Below, piece after piece: positions 23,601 through 63,933 of a DNA stretch of 64,000 bases. Source of the stretch: Cheilinus undulatus (Eukaryota > Chordata > Actinopteri > Labriformes > Labridae); the NCBI RefSeq assembly GCF_018320785.1, contig NC_054869.1, positions 16,688,698 to 16,752,697 of the forward strand. The letters run 5' to 3'. The position numbers and the translations under genes were made by a program. Numbering within the stretch: the stretch's first letter is position 1; each line of letters opens with the position of its first letter. The notes under the pieces are model-generated. The model was not told the DNA's origin. It worked only from the letters and a program-made list of their open reading frames with translations, and ran no database searches.

Positions 23601-25277
23601 AACGATTTTACCAGGTCTGAAAACAGACCTGACCAATTAGCGTCATTTGAGGAGAATGAGGCGGTAGCTACAGGTCAGGTTTAACTGTACTGGCAGAGTG
23701 TAGCAATGGCTTCCGCCTGTCACACTTAGCCTGAATGTAGCTTTAGTACAGCGGTAGTTTTATAAGAACTTAACCACATTTCTCTATTAAATAAAGGGTA
23801 AAGAACAGCGCTGAAAGCTTTTCATGTTGGAAAAAAAATGCTCCAGCATGAGTTTACAGTAGTTACAGGAGGGGTTTAGCTGTACTGTAAGCCAAAACTC
23901 ACAATGGCTTCAGCTAGCGTAGCGATTAGCTCGGATGTAGGTTTAGTATAGCAGCAGTATTATCAGAACTGGGTCACATTTCTGATCTATTGTTGTGTTA
24001 TCTTTTAAAACAAGAGTGAAGAGCCACAACGAAAGCTTCTCTTGGCAGAGAAGATGTTTTGCACTTCTACCAACTATCCTCTTTTTAAGGAGAAGCTCTT
24101 AGTATTTTCTAATACTCACGGCCTCTGAGAGCTACTTGCTATGCTTTTACCTAACTTTAATTGCACTGTTACTAATTATTAACTGATGCTTTACAAATGC
24201 ATCAATAAGTATATAAGGCAGTGGTGATAAATGGCATATAAATGAGGTCATAATGCTTATAAATGATGGTTTAAAAATGTATCAATGCTTAATAGTGTTT
24301 AGTTATTAGAAAGTGTTTCCAAAGATTTTAATCCTAAAATAAGTCATACATTTAAAATCTATTTTTAAATCTTGTGTTCAGCTCTGTGAGGTTTCTATGC
24401 TCCTCTTCACAGGCTGGCAGGACTGAAGGAGTCTGTGAGCAGCTGATCGACAGCGATGCCAGGGCGCTGTACGAGGCCGGAGAGGGGAGAAAGGGCAAAG
24501 ACGCCTCTGTCTTCATTGACATCCTCATCTCCAGGAGCGGCCCTCATCTCCGCAAAGGTCAGCTAACTGGGTCACCTTCCTGATCAGCAAAATAGTTTTT
24601 TGATATGTTGTCCCAAACACATACATTTACTACTTCATACTTTATTTTTCCTCCTCAGTGTTTGAGAGGTACTCAAAGTACAGCAAAGTGGATGTTGCCA
24701 AAGCCATCAACCTGGAGATGAAGGGAGATATAGAAAGTTGTCTCACTGCAGTAGGTAAAGGCACAAAATTTTACCTTTAGTACCCAAGCTTTCATTGAGA
24801 GATTTATGCATGGAATTACTTTTTTAAATAATTTTGTCTTTGACCACAGTGAAGTGTGCTGGAAGCAAGCCAGCATTCTTTGCTGAGAAGCTCCACTTGG
24901 CCATGAAGGTACTGTATGTTCAAGCTGCTAATCAGAAAACATTTTTAAATGCATCCACATACTAAGTCTGCCGCTTCAAGACTTATCTGACTGCTTCTGT
25001 TTTTGCTCATCAGGATAAAAGTCCCAAGAAAAATCTTCTGACTCGCATCATGGTGAGCCGCTCTGAAATCGACATGAAACGGATCAAGGACGACTACAAG
25101 AAAAACTATGGCAAAACCCTCTACCAGGAGATTCTTGTGAGCAAACATCTCACCACTGATAAAAACAAAAAACCCATCTAGATGTTCTTCATGTTTACAC
25201 ACTGTCTTTCTCTCATTCAGGATGACACCAAAGGAGACTACGAGAAGATCCTGCTTGCTCTTTGTGGGGAAAACTAA
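20635..25277 (+). CDS. anxa1: Annexin A1
   Basis: Calcium-dependent phospholipid-binding protein with roles in membrane binding and repair and in anti-inflammatory signalling. Coding exons: 20635-20694, 21431-21521, 21765-21859, 21956-22069, 22264-22354, 22478-22557, 24413-24557, 24659-24754, 24850-24908, 25014-25136, 25221-25277; 336 aa, all junctions GT-AG and in phase. The N-terminus [14 protein letters not shown] matches the S100A11-binding helix of annexin A1. Four annexin repeats follow. Repeat II has the classic calcium loop KGIGTDE (120-126). Repeat I has KGVDE, and repeat III has GRKGKD, where Thr is usual. Repeat IV has MKDKSPKK (276-283) in place of MKGxGT, so that site looks lost. 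Exon sizes 95, 114, 91, 80, 96, 59 and 123 match the standard annexin pattern. The 145-nt exon 24413-24557 equals the usual 57+94 pair fused, less two codons. ATG 20635 is preceded by CCACC. Which teleost paralogue (a, b or c) is not decided. Confidence 0.96.
23560..24060. repeat. Unclassified dispersed repeat, copy 2
   Basis: Lies in annexin intron 22558-24412. It contains two related sub-units (about 23640-23800 and 23860-23980, both with TTTAGCTGTACTG-like and 'TTAGC.C.GATGTAG.TTTAGTA' blocks) and matches 4560-4900 and, reversed, 53570-53745. Confidence 0.5.
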
Positions 25278-25658
25278 GAGCTGATCAGTGAGATTGAGGC
25301 TCATCCGACTGAGGATCCAACAGCCAGTCCAGCGGTGGAAAAGCAATTTAATCTCTTGACACATATTGTGCCCTGTGAGGACAACAGACAAAACAAGTCT
25401 CTCTCTGTGACTGTTATGACATTTAGTTGATATTTACAGCATTTAGCAAAGATTATCATGGAATCACCGCTTCAGCAGCCCTCAGCAGCAGTGGACCAAT
25501 ATTGTCTGCAGCAGACTTAGCCTTACACACATTTGTCCTTCGAGCAGAAGATGAAGTCACAGTGCAGCTGCTAAGAGATCTATGCAGATCACAATTCGCC
25601 AACGTTATTGCCGTAGCAGCAATAGGCCTGAACCCTTGAAGGAGCATGGAAAACCTGC

Positions 25659-25664
25659 AATAAA
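25659..25664 (+). terminator. anxa1: Poly(A) signal of annexin A1
   Basis: AATAAA 382 bp past the stop codon at 25277. Further AATAAA motifs at about 25810 and 26122 could give longer 3' UTRs. Confidence 0.65.
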
Positions 25665-26282
25665 AAGCTTTTTTAAAAACTTGTAATTGAGAGATGCTGT
25701 TTCTTTGCTTTTGCACATATCAGATGGACATGTATTTGCCATTATACCCAAAAGAAGTTTACAAAAAATGAAACGACAGCAGCAGTTCCAATGTGCAATC
25801 ACTAAATATGAATAAACATGAAAAAATAATGGATGACATGTAACAAGCTAAATTTACTACTAAGTTTTCTCCTACAGTCCTATAAAGATTCCTTGAGGAA
25901 TGACTGATTTGCATCGGTTCTGGCGCCCCCCTGTGGTCGAAGTTTGCTGGTCTTTCCTGTGCAAGTTGAAGTAGTGTTTACTGATGAAAAATGTCCATGA
26001 TTTTAACAGTTAAATGCGTCATTCAATATAAATTTTTGCTTTGAAAAATGTAAACAGCTGTTCTGGACCATGCGGTCAATCTAACATTTTACTCTGTGAC
26101 ATTGTTTCCAAGTATTAAAAATAATAAAGGACTAAAAAATTGTGCTGCGGTTGGTCTTGTTTTCGTTTAATTGGCACAAAGGATCATTAGTATTAATATC
26201 AGTATGTTTTATAACCATCCAGGAACTCCTCACATGAGCTTTAAATCATGTTTTGAAAACCAAATATATACACAGCTTATAG

Positions 26283-27475
26283 CAGTGGTCCCTTTTTTTC
26301 TTTGGAGACCCCACATCTGTATCTAATAAATGCTGAGCCCCATATGAAAGAAAAATAGATACCACTTTCAAAAACCAACATAAATTTGAACTGTTTCATT
26401 AACAAACCCAAGAAAAACAAGTCTAAATATTCTTTCTTCTGGGTTATATCCTGATCAGACAGGGCCTTTCTGTGTGGAGTTTGCATGCTTTCCTTGTACA
26501 TGCTGGGGTTCTCTAAGGGTGCTCAGTACTTTCAGGGTACTGCTTCTTCCCACAGACCATATACATGCTCACTGGGTTAATTGGAGACTCTAAATTCACT
26601 GCAAGTGTGAGTGTGAGTGTTCCAGGTTGTTTGTTTCTATATATTAACCCTGCAATACATGCAGCCAGTCCAGGGTGTACCCTGCCTTTCACTCAATGGC
26701 AGCAGGGATTAGCTCCTGGCACCCCACAATCCCATACGTGTAGATAATGGATGGACAGAAGTGATGTGTGGCTCTTGAATGAGCAGGTACAAAAAGCTGG
26801 CTCTTTTACGTGAATGCTGAGATCCACATCTCATTTGACAGCCGTTTTATATTCCTCTTATTATTTTTACTATTATGTTTTCCGTAATTTGTGTGACTGT
26901 GTTATTTGATTGATTAGTTGGAATAATCTTTTCCCCATGCTGCTCTACCAGAGGCACACCATGTATTATCATGCAAGCTTGATAGTGTAACATTGCTTTA
27001 TATCAGGCGTGTTGTACAGCCTAGCCAGTGAACAGATTTCATCTGACCCACAATGTATTTCCAGCAGACAGTATATTTGGAAAAATAAGTGCATGATTAA
27101 AGAATCAAGCGTAATTGGAGTAAAATACCAGCACAAATTTCAGTCTTAAATGATGACATTGCTGAATTTTGCAGGTCAAATAAAGCCAAACTGATACTCA
27201 AATTAAGAGCTGTTTGGGAGCGGAAAGATCTGGCTCCTCTTGCTAAGCTGAGCCAAACAAACCAGATCATTAAAAAGAGCTGGAATTCCCATCACTAATG
27301 AATGGATGTTATTCCTACCAAAATGTTTTTAAATGAAAACTTTAATGTGTTTTATAATGACATATGTTCATATGTGCAAATCTGATTTTGATAACCTGAA
27401 TACACAGGGCCTTGAGCCCCCCTGAGATCTTAGGTGCCCCCCTGGGGGACCCAGACCCTAGGTTGGGAACCAAGG
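26283..27475. mobile_element. hAT-type element with perfect 8-bp target duplication
   Basis: GCTTATAG occurs at 26275-26282 and again at 27476-27483, an 8-bp duplication as made by hAT transposases. Termini are CAGTGGTCCC on the left and, reversed, CCTTGGTTCCCAACC on the right, both variants of CAGTGGTTCCCAA. 1,193 bp with no intact transposase, so nonautonomous or decayed. The 26500-26755 repeat sits inside it. Confidence 0.75.
26500..26755 (+). repeat. Dispersed repeat with ATGGATGG tail
   Basis: Contains GACTCTAAATTCACTGCAAG, 'CCAGTCCAGGGTGTACCCTGCC' in part, and ends 'AATGGATGGA'. Same family as 14840-15056. It is a common fish interspersed repeat, nested in the hAT element. Confidence 0.7.
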
Positions 27476-27483
27476 GCTTATAG

Positions 27484-28100
27484 GCTATGATGCTTTATTA
27501 TATTATAAACACTATATACAAGAGTTAATAGATGTACAGCTCAGGAGCTAGGTTAGCCCTTTTGGTAGAGCAAGACTTACACAGAGGTAACAGTCCATAA
27601 TTTGGTCTGTGAGCATTTAGTGAATGTCAACCTTATCCTCTCTTCCCTTGTCATCTTTTCCTCTTTCCTGACTCACAAAGCAAAAGGTCAAGAACATTTT
27701 TTAGAAACATTTCGTGCAAAGCTGAATCCAATTACTCAGTTTGCCAACGGACAGAAAATAATCCAAACTATAGGCTAGTTACAGTGTTTCAAGTATAATT
27801 CATGCAAAAGCTATATAGTGAATAATGGTTTTCAGAGCTCCAGTTAAACAAATCCAAGAACCTGTTCTGTTTCACTCTGAGTTCAAGGTCATTTAATGCC
27901 ATTTCTCTGATTAATTAGCATTTTTATCCACAGTGATCATAGTTATATTTATTGTTTGCCCTTCTAATTTGAATTGTGTAAAACCAATTTCTTTTGCAGG
28001 ACTGTGCTTATACTTGTAAAAGTGTGGCATTTGTATCTGCTTTTACTGGCAACAGTAAATCCTGATAAAATGAAAACTACTTCCTTTAAATCAGTTAAAT
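27484..28100. other. Intergenic, annexin A1 to mfsd3
   Basis: No gene is seen. At about 27550-27600 a sequence with GGTTAGCCCTTTTGGTAGAGC resembles a tRNA-derived SINE box A. The rest is AT-rich unique sequence. Confidence 0.4.
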
Positions 28101-28921
28101 CAGAGGTCCAAGGGTAGCCAGGTTGGTATTGCGTTACCTTTTGAGTCGCTCCCGTTTGCTCTCCGCAGAAGGGGGATGCTGTCACAGAACCTGGCAACCT
28201 CATAGCCCAAACAGACCTCAACTCCAAACAAGCGGAGCACCTTCACCGGTCTGCCAAAGCTAGGCTAACCAATTTTCTCTAACAGTATGTGTCAAAATTT
28301 ATCTCATAACAGATATGAAGCATTTATACGGTATAAATAAAAACGATGCTGTGTTGTCATGTGTAACAAATGCGTTTTAGAGCAGCCGTTTACAAATATT
28401 AGCATGACAGCAGGCTAACAAGCTAACTGTAGCCTCTCAGTAAGATTGGCCACAAACTTAACCGTCGTAACTGTCTGTGAAATATCAACTGTGGAAAATC
28501 ACCGTTGTGTTTAATTCTGACCGAATTATGACTACACGTGTATTTACAGTAATATTTGACACTTTTATGACTTGAAATCGTTTGACTTTGAGGAGCTAAC
28601 GTTAGCCAGGTTAACGTTACTGATAACTGAGCTGGGCAGAGATGCAGTTAAAACAGCACTAGAGACACGTCCTTTTAAGGCTGCCTGCAAAAGCTGAGCC
28701 AGTTCTTAAATACCCCACACTTTCTACATCAAGATGACATATGCAACACCTCTAAAAGTGAATTTTGCCCTGTCTTTTTTTTTTTTATTTCAGGTAACTC
28801 TCAATCTGGGTCAGGCTGTTCGTATAAAGTGCTCCTCATATCCAAATCAATGACCATGACCTGACCAATGGACCGCTGCAGAGTCTGCTCAGAAAAAGAG
28901 AGTCTATTTTGGAGGTAGATC
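28101..28921 (+). promoter_or_regulatory. mfsd3: Probable mfsd3 promoter and 5' leader
   Basis: GC-richer than its surroundings between about 28140 and 28260. No TATA box is clear. A strong acceptor (a T run, then ATTTCAG) ends at 28793. So the coding exon begins at 28794 with a 128-nt leader, and an untranslated exon must lie upstream, probably within 28140-28700. A minus-strand donor-like site at 28137 could mark a divergent transcript. Confidence 0.45.
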
Positions 28922-57934
<29,013 letters not shown>

Positions 57935-58114
57935 GTGAGAGAACACAGATTTAATAGAAATAGCCAAACAACCAATGGTCATGATACAACACTGTCCAGT
58001 TTTTAGTTGACACAGTACAAGAATTTTTTATATGGATGCTCAGTAATACTGGCTTGACATCTGCAGTTTGAAGCAGAATCAACAGTCATGCAACAGCTAA
58101 AGATTCCTTTACAT

Positions 58115-58287
58115 GTTCTTAGAACACTTAAAGGATTGAGCATGAGGAAATAAACAATCAAACAATCTTTAGCTAAGGCAGGACTGTTGGCATCTGCAGT
58201 TTGAAGCAGAATCAACAGTCCTGCCTTAGCTAAAGATTGTTTGATTGTTTATTTCTTCATCCTTATTCCTTTAAGTGTTCTAAGAAC
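58115..58287. repeat. Long palindrome, 75-bp arms, 23-bp loop
   Basis: Arm 58115-58189 is the reverse complement of 58213-58287. The inner 37 bp pair perfectly (ending ...AAGGCAGGACTGTTG and opening CAACAGTCCTGCC...) and the outer part has about four mismatches. The loop plus second arm repeats sequence just upstream at 58057-58125 (CATCTGCAGTTTGAAGCAGA), so the structure looks like a local inverted duplication. It lies in mfsd3 intron 3. Confidence 0.9.
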
Positions 58288-58529
58288 TGAAGTCTTAGGT
58301 CTAAACTAGGGCTGGTTTAATTTTTTAACATTTTCAAGAATTTTTTTTGTTATTCCAAGTTCTTTATCGGGATTGTCTGTGAACCACTTGCAAATTGTTA
58401 TTCTATTTTAGAATTTATTTTAATTTGAAAGTTTTAACTCCATAAAAAGTGGAATATTTTTATTAGTGCTAGTGCAAGTGCTTTATATAGTGATTGCATA
58501 ATTGTGTTAAGTGAAAGTAGTATAAAAAG

Positions 58530-59825
58530 CATCTATGTCTGGAGTGTCCAGTCCCGGGTTAATCAGTATTCCTGGCTGCCATTACACCATGAAGACAGAA
58601 GAACACTCCAAGTAACTTAGAGAAAAGATTATTGAAAAGTACAAGTCAGAGGATGGATGCAAAAGAATGTCCAAGGCACTGAACGTCCCCTCGAATTCAG
58701 TTAAATCCATCATCAAGAAATGAAAGGAATATGGCACCTGTGTAGATCTGCCAGATAAGGCCATCCTCACAAACTGAGGGACCCTGCAAGAAGGAGATGA
58801 GTGAGAGAGTCCACCAAGACACCTATGGTGACTCTGAAGGCGCTACAAGCTTCAGCGGCTGAGATGGGAGAGACTCTGCATGCAACAGCTGTTGCCCTAA
58901 TTCTTCACCAGTCAAAGCTTTATGGGAATGTGGCAAAGAGAAAGCTGCTGTTGAAGTAGACTCAAAATAAATCTGGACTAGAGTTCTCCAAAAGGCATGT
59001 GGGAGACTTCATGGTCAAGTGGAAGAAAATTCTTTGGTCTGATGAGACCAAAATGGTGCTTTTTGGCCATCAGGTTTGACACTATGTTTTGCGGACACCA
59101 AACCCTGCACACCACCACAAACACACCATCCCCAATGTGAAGCATGGTGGTGGCAGCATCATGCTGTGGGGATTCTTCTTAACAGCTTGCCGTGTATGGC
59201 TTGTAAAGGTAGAGGGTAAAATGAATGCAGCAAAATACAGGAAAATCCTGGAGGACAATCTTACTCAGTCTGCAAGAGGACTACAGCTTGGGCAAAGATT
59301 TTCCTTCAAGACAATGACTTGGAGCATACAGGGAAAAGCTACATGGAAATGGTTTAAAGACAACAAGTTGAATGTTCTGGAGTGGCCAAGTCAAGACCCA
59401 GACCTCAATCCAATAGAGAATTTGTGGCTGGACTTGAAAAAGACTTTTCATACCCAATCCCTGTGCAACCTGACAGCTTGAGCAGTTTTGCAAAGAAGAA
59501 TGGAATAAAATTGCAGTACCTAGATGTGCAAGCCTGATTGAAACCTATTCACACAGACTCAGTGCTGTGATTGCACCCAAAGGTGCATCTACTAAATACT
59601 GACTTGAAGGGGGTGAATATTTATGCAGTCACTTATTTCACATTACATATTTTTATTTCATTAACATTACTTAATGGGGATCTGTTTGTAATTTGACATT
59701 AAAGATTTTTTCAGGGTTTTTTTTTGTCAAAAAGCCAAATTACATTGACCATAATTGATTTGTAAAATCAATAAAAGGGTGAAACATCCAAGGGGGGGGG
59801 GGGTGAATACTTTTTATAGGCACTG
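58530..59825 (+). mobile_element. Tc1-like element, second family (copy D), 5'-degenerate
   Basis: The right end GGTGAATACTTTTTATAGGCACTG matches the inverted end of the copy at 11614-12785. The left terminal repeat is not recognisable. Transposase blocks: KTEEHSK..LREKIIEKYKS near 58590, [20 protein letters not shown] near 59110, and PSQDPDLNPIENLWLDLKK near 59390. The second-Asp block (LQDNDLEHT) is in another frame, so at least two frame shifts are present. A poly(G) run lies at 59792-59803. Confidence 0.8.
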
Positions 59826-61701
59826 CATCAGTTACTAGTCTTTTTTGTCCTATCATTTTTATGTCAGCATCTGGCATATCTAGCTTCTGGAACAAACATA
59901 CAGTGTTTCCAGGGCACGAAAAAGTGACCTGCCAGACAATCTCTTATCTGATTTTAGGGTCAAATGTGAGTAAAAGGTTGTCATATGAAGGCATATGAAG
60001 AGTATAACACCAAAAGAAGTGATGAGGAAATATTTGTTACATTAAGCATCAGTATCAGTATTGGCCCTAATTTTCATAATGGGTGCATCTCTACTTTTTG
60101 CCATCAGACTGTGCAAGAGTTTTACTGATTTATTTTTTTGGTTGGATTAATCCCTCTCCTACTCATGTGTACTCACTTGTGAAGTGGATGCATTTTAAAG
60201 TTCTGTACTTTTTGATGCTGTCACTCATTAAATCAGAGGTTGTAGTGTTTGAAAACACGTTTTTTTTTTTTTAAATCTAATACTGTGACATCCTTGGTGC
60301 AGTTTGTCTTTCTGTTGATTATGTAAAAGCTTCTATCCCAAGTATTCTTCATGAATATGATTAGAGTGACCCTGTTAGTCTTTTATTCTTCTCCATGAAT
60401 AGTGTATAAGCACACCAACGTGTTGTTTTTAAATTCTGTGTATAATTTACATATTTAAACTTTTCAGAGCCTGATCCCATATGCATGCCATCCTCGTATG
60501 ACCTGCTATTCCCTTGAATAAACACACAGAACACACAGTTATGAACATGCAGGTACATGTTAATACATGGCTTTAGGTGACAACTGTACCATGTTAGTTT
60601 ATGTGTATAAATACAGCCTTTGAAAGAAGTCAAAAACAGTAACACTGAGTTGAATTCAAGAGATTAAAAATACATGAAGTGAGGTGCATTCTGCTTTTGA
60701 TGAGAATAGGAACCTTTTACTGAGCTGTGTTTGAAGGCTGCTGTTTGAACGTGCTCCTTGATAAGTTATTTACAGTATGGAGGACATCTAAACACAATTC
60801 ACTTTGTTCCCTGTGACCCTAGTCCACATTTTCCAAAGCCCAAAAAATCGGTAAGGTTTCAATGTTTGGATACTGCTACCAGGTATCCTGGGTCTTTATT
60901 CCCTTAGTCTGGTGCAGTACACACAACTGCAATCATGGGGAAGACGGCTGACTCGATTATTGTCCAGAAGACAATCACTGACCCCTCCACAAGGAGGGTA
61001 AGCCACAGAAGGTCATTGCTGAAAAGGCAGGCTGTTCTCAGAGGCTGTATCAAAACATTTTATGGAAAGCTGACTGAAAGGGAGAAGTGTGGTGAGAAGA
61101 GGTGCACAAGCAACAGGGATGAGCTCAAACTTCAGAGGATTGTCAAAAAGCAGATTCAAGAACTTATGGGAGCTCCACAAAGTGATGACTGAGTTTGGAG
61201 TCAGTGTATCAAAAGCCTCCACAAACAGACAGGTCCAGGAAATGGACTACAGGTGTCGTTTTCCTGGTGTCGTGCCACTCGTGAACCACAGAACGTGAAA
61301 CATTTATCAGCGTTTCACCTGGTCTAAGACAAAAAATGAACTGGGTTACTCAGTGGTCCAAAGTCCTGTTTTCAGATGAAAGTAAATTTTGAATTTCATT
61401 TGGAAATCAAGGTCCCAGAATCTGGGGAAAGATCTGAGAGGCACAGAATCCAAGATGCTTGAAGTCCAGTGTTTTCAGTTTCCACAGTCAGTGATGGTCT
61501 AAGGTGCCATGGGTATGATCCACTGTGCTTTATCAAGTCCAGACTCAACGCTGTCAGCAGTCTACCAGGAGATTTTAGAGCACTTCATGCTTTTATCTGG
61601 TGAGAAACTTTATGAGCGTACTGGTTTTCTTTTCCAGCATGACTTAGCATCTGCCCACAATGAAGCCAAAACTGCCAGAAACTGGTTTGCTGACCACGGT
61701 G

Positions 61702-63172
61702 CAGTCTTGTAGTACTCGAGTCCAAGACTCGGACTCGAGTCTGACTCGAGTCCTGATTTGGAGGACTCGTGACTCGACTTGGACTCAAACACTGATGACT
61801 CGGACTCAAGCTTTAACTGCGTCTGGACTCGAGGGGTAAAAGGAGGGCTTAAATCTTTATTGCTGAAGCTATTTTATTCTGTGATGTTTGTTGTTTTTGT
61901 GTGAGAAAAGCCTTCATAACTGGTCAGTGTTCCTGCAGTGCCTGGCACATGTGTTCACCTGCACACTCGTTCACGTGTGTCTAACCTGCTGTTAAAACAA
62001 CCAGAGGAGAGAGGCGAGGAGCCTGGGTGACAGAGACAGGAGCTGATAAATTGATAGGTAGTTTAAACCTGTGGCTCTTCTCTGTATTCCCGCTGTAATC
62101 TACAAGAAATTAAACTAAAATGCAGCCAGCCTACCTCTGAATCATGGAAAATCTCCATCAGCTGCTCAGCCTTGTCATATGCTGTTGCTGCTTTACAGTA
62201 ATCCTCCTCAGTCTTGGACAGAGTGATAAAAACTCTTAAACCTTGTAGTGAGTCCTGTCAGTTAAAAATATCAATCCAATGTTGAAATCTGCGTTAACAT
62301 AGGTGAGCTAACGCTGACTGGTGAGCAAAACAAGGTGACATAAGGTAAAATTATGATGTGTTTAAAGACTGCTCAGACTTTGGAGTATCGAAGGGGGGAC
62401 AAAGTTAACACCTTTTTATGATGTGTTCAAATGTCCCATGGAGCAAATTGGAATTTAACTTTTTAGTGAGAAATCTGAATAAATCCAGTCATTTTAAAGG
62501 AGGAATATTTAGTATAAGATAGATGTAAAGCTGAGTTCATTTAAAAACATGTCTCATTTTTCCACCCTAATACACAAATAATCCTGTTAATATAACTAAT
62601 ATTATTGATGAAGAGTGTGATCATTAAGGAGTATTAATAAGAGTATCAATATGAATAAAAATCAGTGACCCTCATCCTGGACTGGAATGTTTTTGAGTTT
62701 TCATTGACTAAAACTAGACTAAAACTTTGAAGGGTGATCAGGACTAAAATGTGACTAAAACTAAAAATGGTTTCCAAAATTAACATGGTCTCTAAAGCTA
62801 CTCAACAACTGGGTCATAGATGCTTGATTTTGTTCATGCACAGCTGCTGTTGATAGCTCCTCTAGTCCTTTAGAATAAAAAGTTGAAGAAATATTTAAAA
62901 CATATTATCGTAACCCACCTGTAAACCTGGAATGGCTTAAAAATGATTAATAATTTAATTTAATTTGACTTTAGGTTTTAGGTACTGGGGACTCGACTAG
63001 GACTCAAACACGGGTAATGGGGACTCAACTCGGACTTGGGCTCAGGTAAAGGGGACTCAACTCGAACTCGACTTGGATTTTTCTTTGGTGACTCGGACTC
63101 GACTCTGACTTGACCACTAGGGACTCAGGACTCGACTCAGGCTCGAGGTTTGGTGACTCGACTACAACACTG
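61702..63172. mobile_element. hAT element nested in Tc1 copy B
   Basis: 1,471 bp. Target duplication CCACGGTG (61694-61701) and CCATGGTG (63173-63180) has one mismatch. Termini are CAGTCTTGTAGTACTCGAGTC and, reversed, CAGTGTTGTAGTCGAGTCAC. Both subterminal zones carry many GACTCG/CGAGTC hexamers, plausible transposase-binding repeats. The centre (61850-62980) is unlike the ends and carries an exon-like segment on the minus strand. No transposase is seen. Confidence 0.85.
62135..62254 (-). other. Exon-like 40-codon segment inside the hAT element
   Basis: Reads DSLQGLRVFITLSKTEEDYC, then KAATAYDKAEQLMEIFHDSE: exactly 120 nt, open and helix-like in composition. It is bounded by acceptor TATTTTTAACTGACAG and donor GTAGGC. 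A second segment with acceptor ATTTCTTGTAG follows on the same strand at about 62103 and runs open for 35 codons to a stop. The protein family is not recognised. Possible captured host exon. Confidence 0.4.
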
Positions 63173-63933
63173 CCATGGTGTTACTGTGCTTGACTGGCCA
63201 GCTAACTGGCCTGACCTGGACCCTGTGGAGAATCTCTGGGGAAACGTCAAGAGGAAGATGAGAGACACCAGATTCAACAACACAGACGACCTGAAGGCTG
63301 CTATCAGAGCAACCTGGGCTTCATAACACTGCAGCAGTGCCACAGACTGATTGGCTCATGCAGTGCCACATAGGTTGTGTAAAAGAAGCTCCAACTAATT
63401 ACTGAGTGCATAAATAAGCATAATTTTCTGAAAAGTCAACATTTCTGTATTATAAATCCTTTTTTGGACTGATGTGTTGTTATATTCTAATATTGTTTTT
63501 ATTTTTGTGAGGTCTAAGCCGTAACCATCAACAATTTAAAAAGTAATGAAATATTTAAATTTGTAATGGTTTACATAGAATATATGGAAGTTTCTCTTCT
63601 TGAATTAAATCACAGGAAAAAAATGAACTTTTTCATAATATTTTGATTTTATGCAAAGTTAAGAAATATCCTGAATATCTGATAGTAAACACTCAGACAA
63701 CATGTCAATAAAGTTTTTTGGAAAGGGGACTAAAATGAGGCTAAAATGTTTTGGAAGGTCAAAGATCTGTTTATAGCTTTTTGTATTCTTCCCCTCCTTA
63801 TGGAGAAAAGGTTGGCAACTAACATTTTTTGTTAGTTCTGTAAGTTGTTTAGTTCTGTGTAATGTATTTTGTTATTGTTTTTACCCAGTTATAGAAAAGT
63901 AGGCATTTGGATTGTTAAAGAGTATTTACAATA

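Larger units (their letters stand above)
60870..63660 (+). mobile_element. Tc1 element (copy B, family of copy A) split by a hAT insertion
   Basis: Left part 60935-61693: MGKTADSIIVQKTITDPSTR, then FLFQHDLASAHNEAKTARNW. Right part from 63173: [14 protein letters not shown]-like (LTGQLTGLTW in shift), [20 protein letters not shown]-like, and a right terminal repeat ending near 63650 (ATGAACTTTTTCATAATATT). The transposase is heavily mutated, and the left terminal repeat is largely missing. It is interrupted at 61701/63173. Confidence 0.82.

Noticed and set aside
24945-25391. Long minus-strand frame opposite annexin A1
   Set aside because: Shadow of the annexin coding exons 25014-25136 and 25221-25277.
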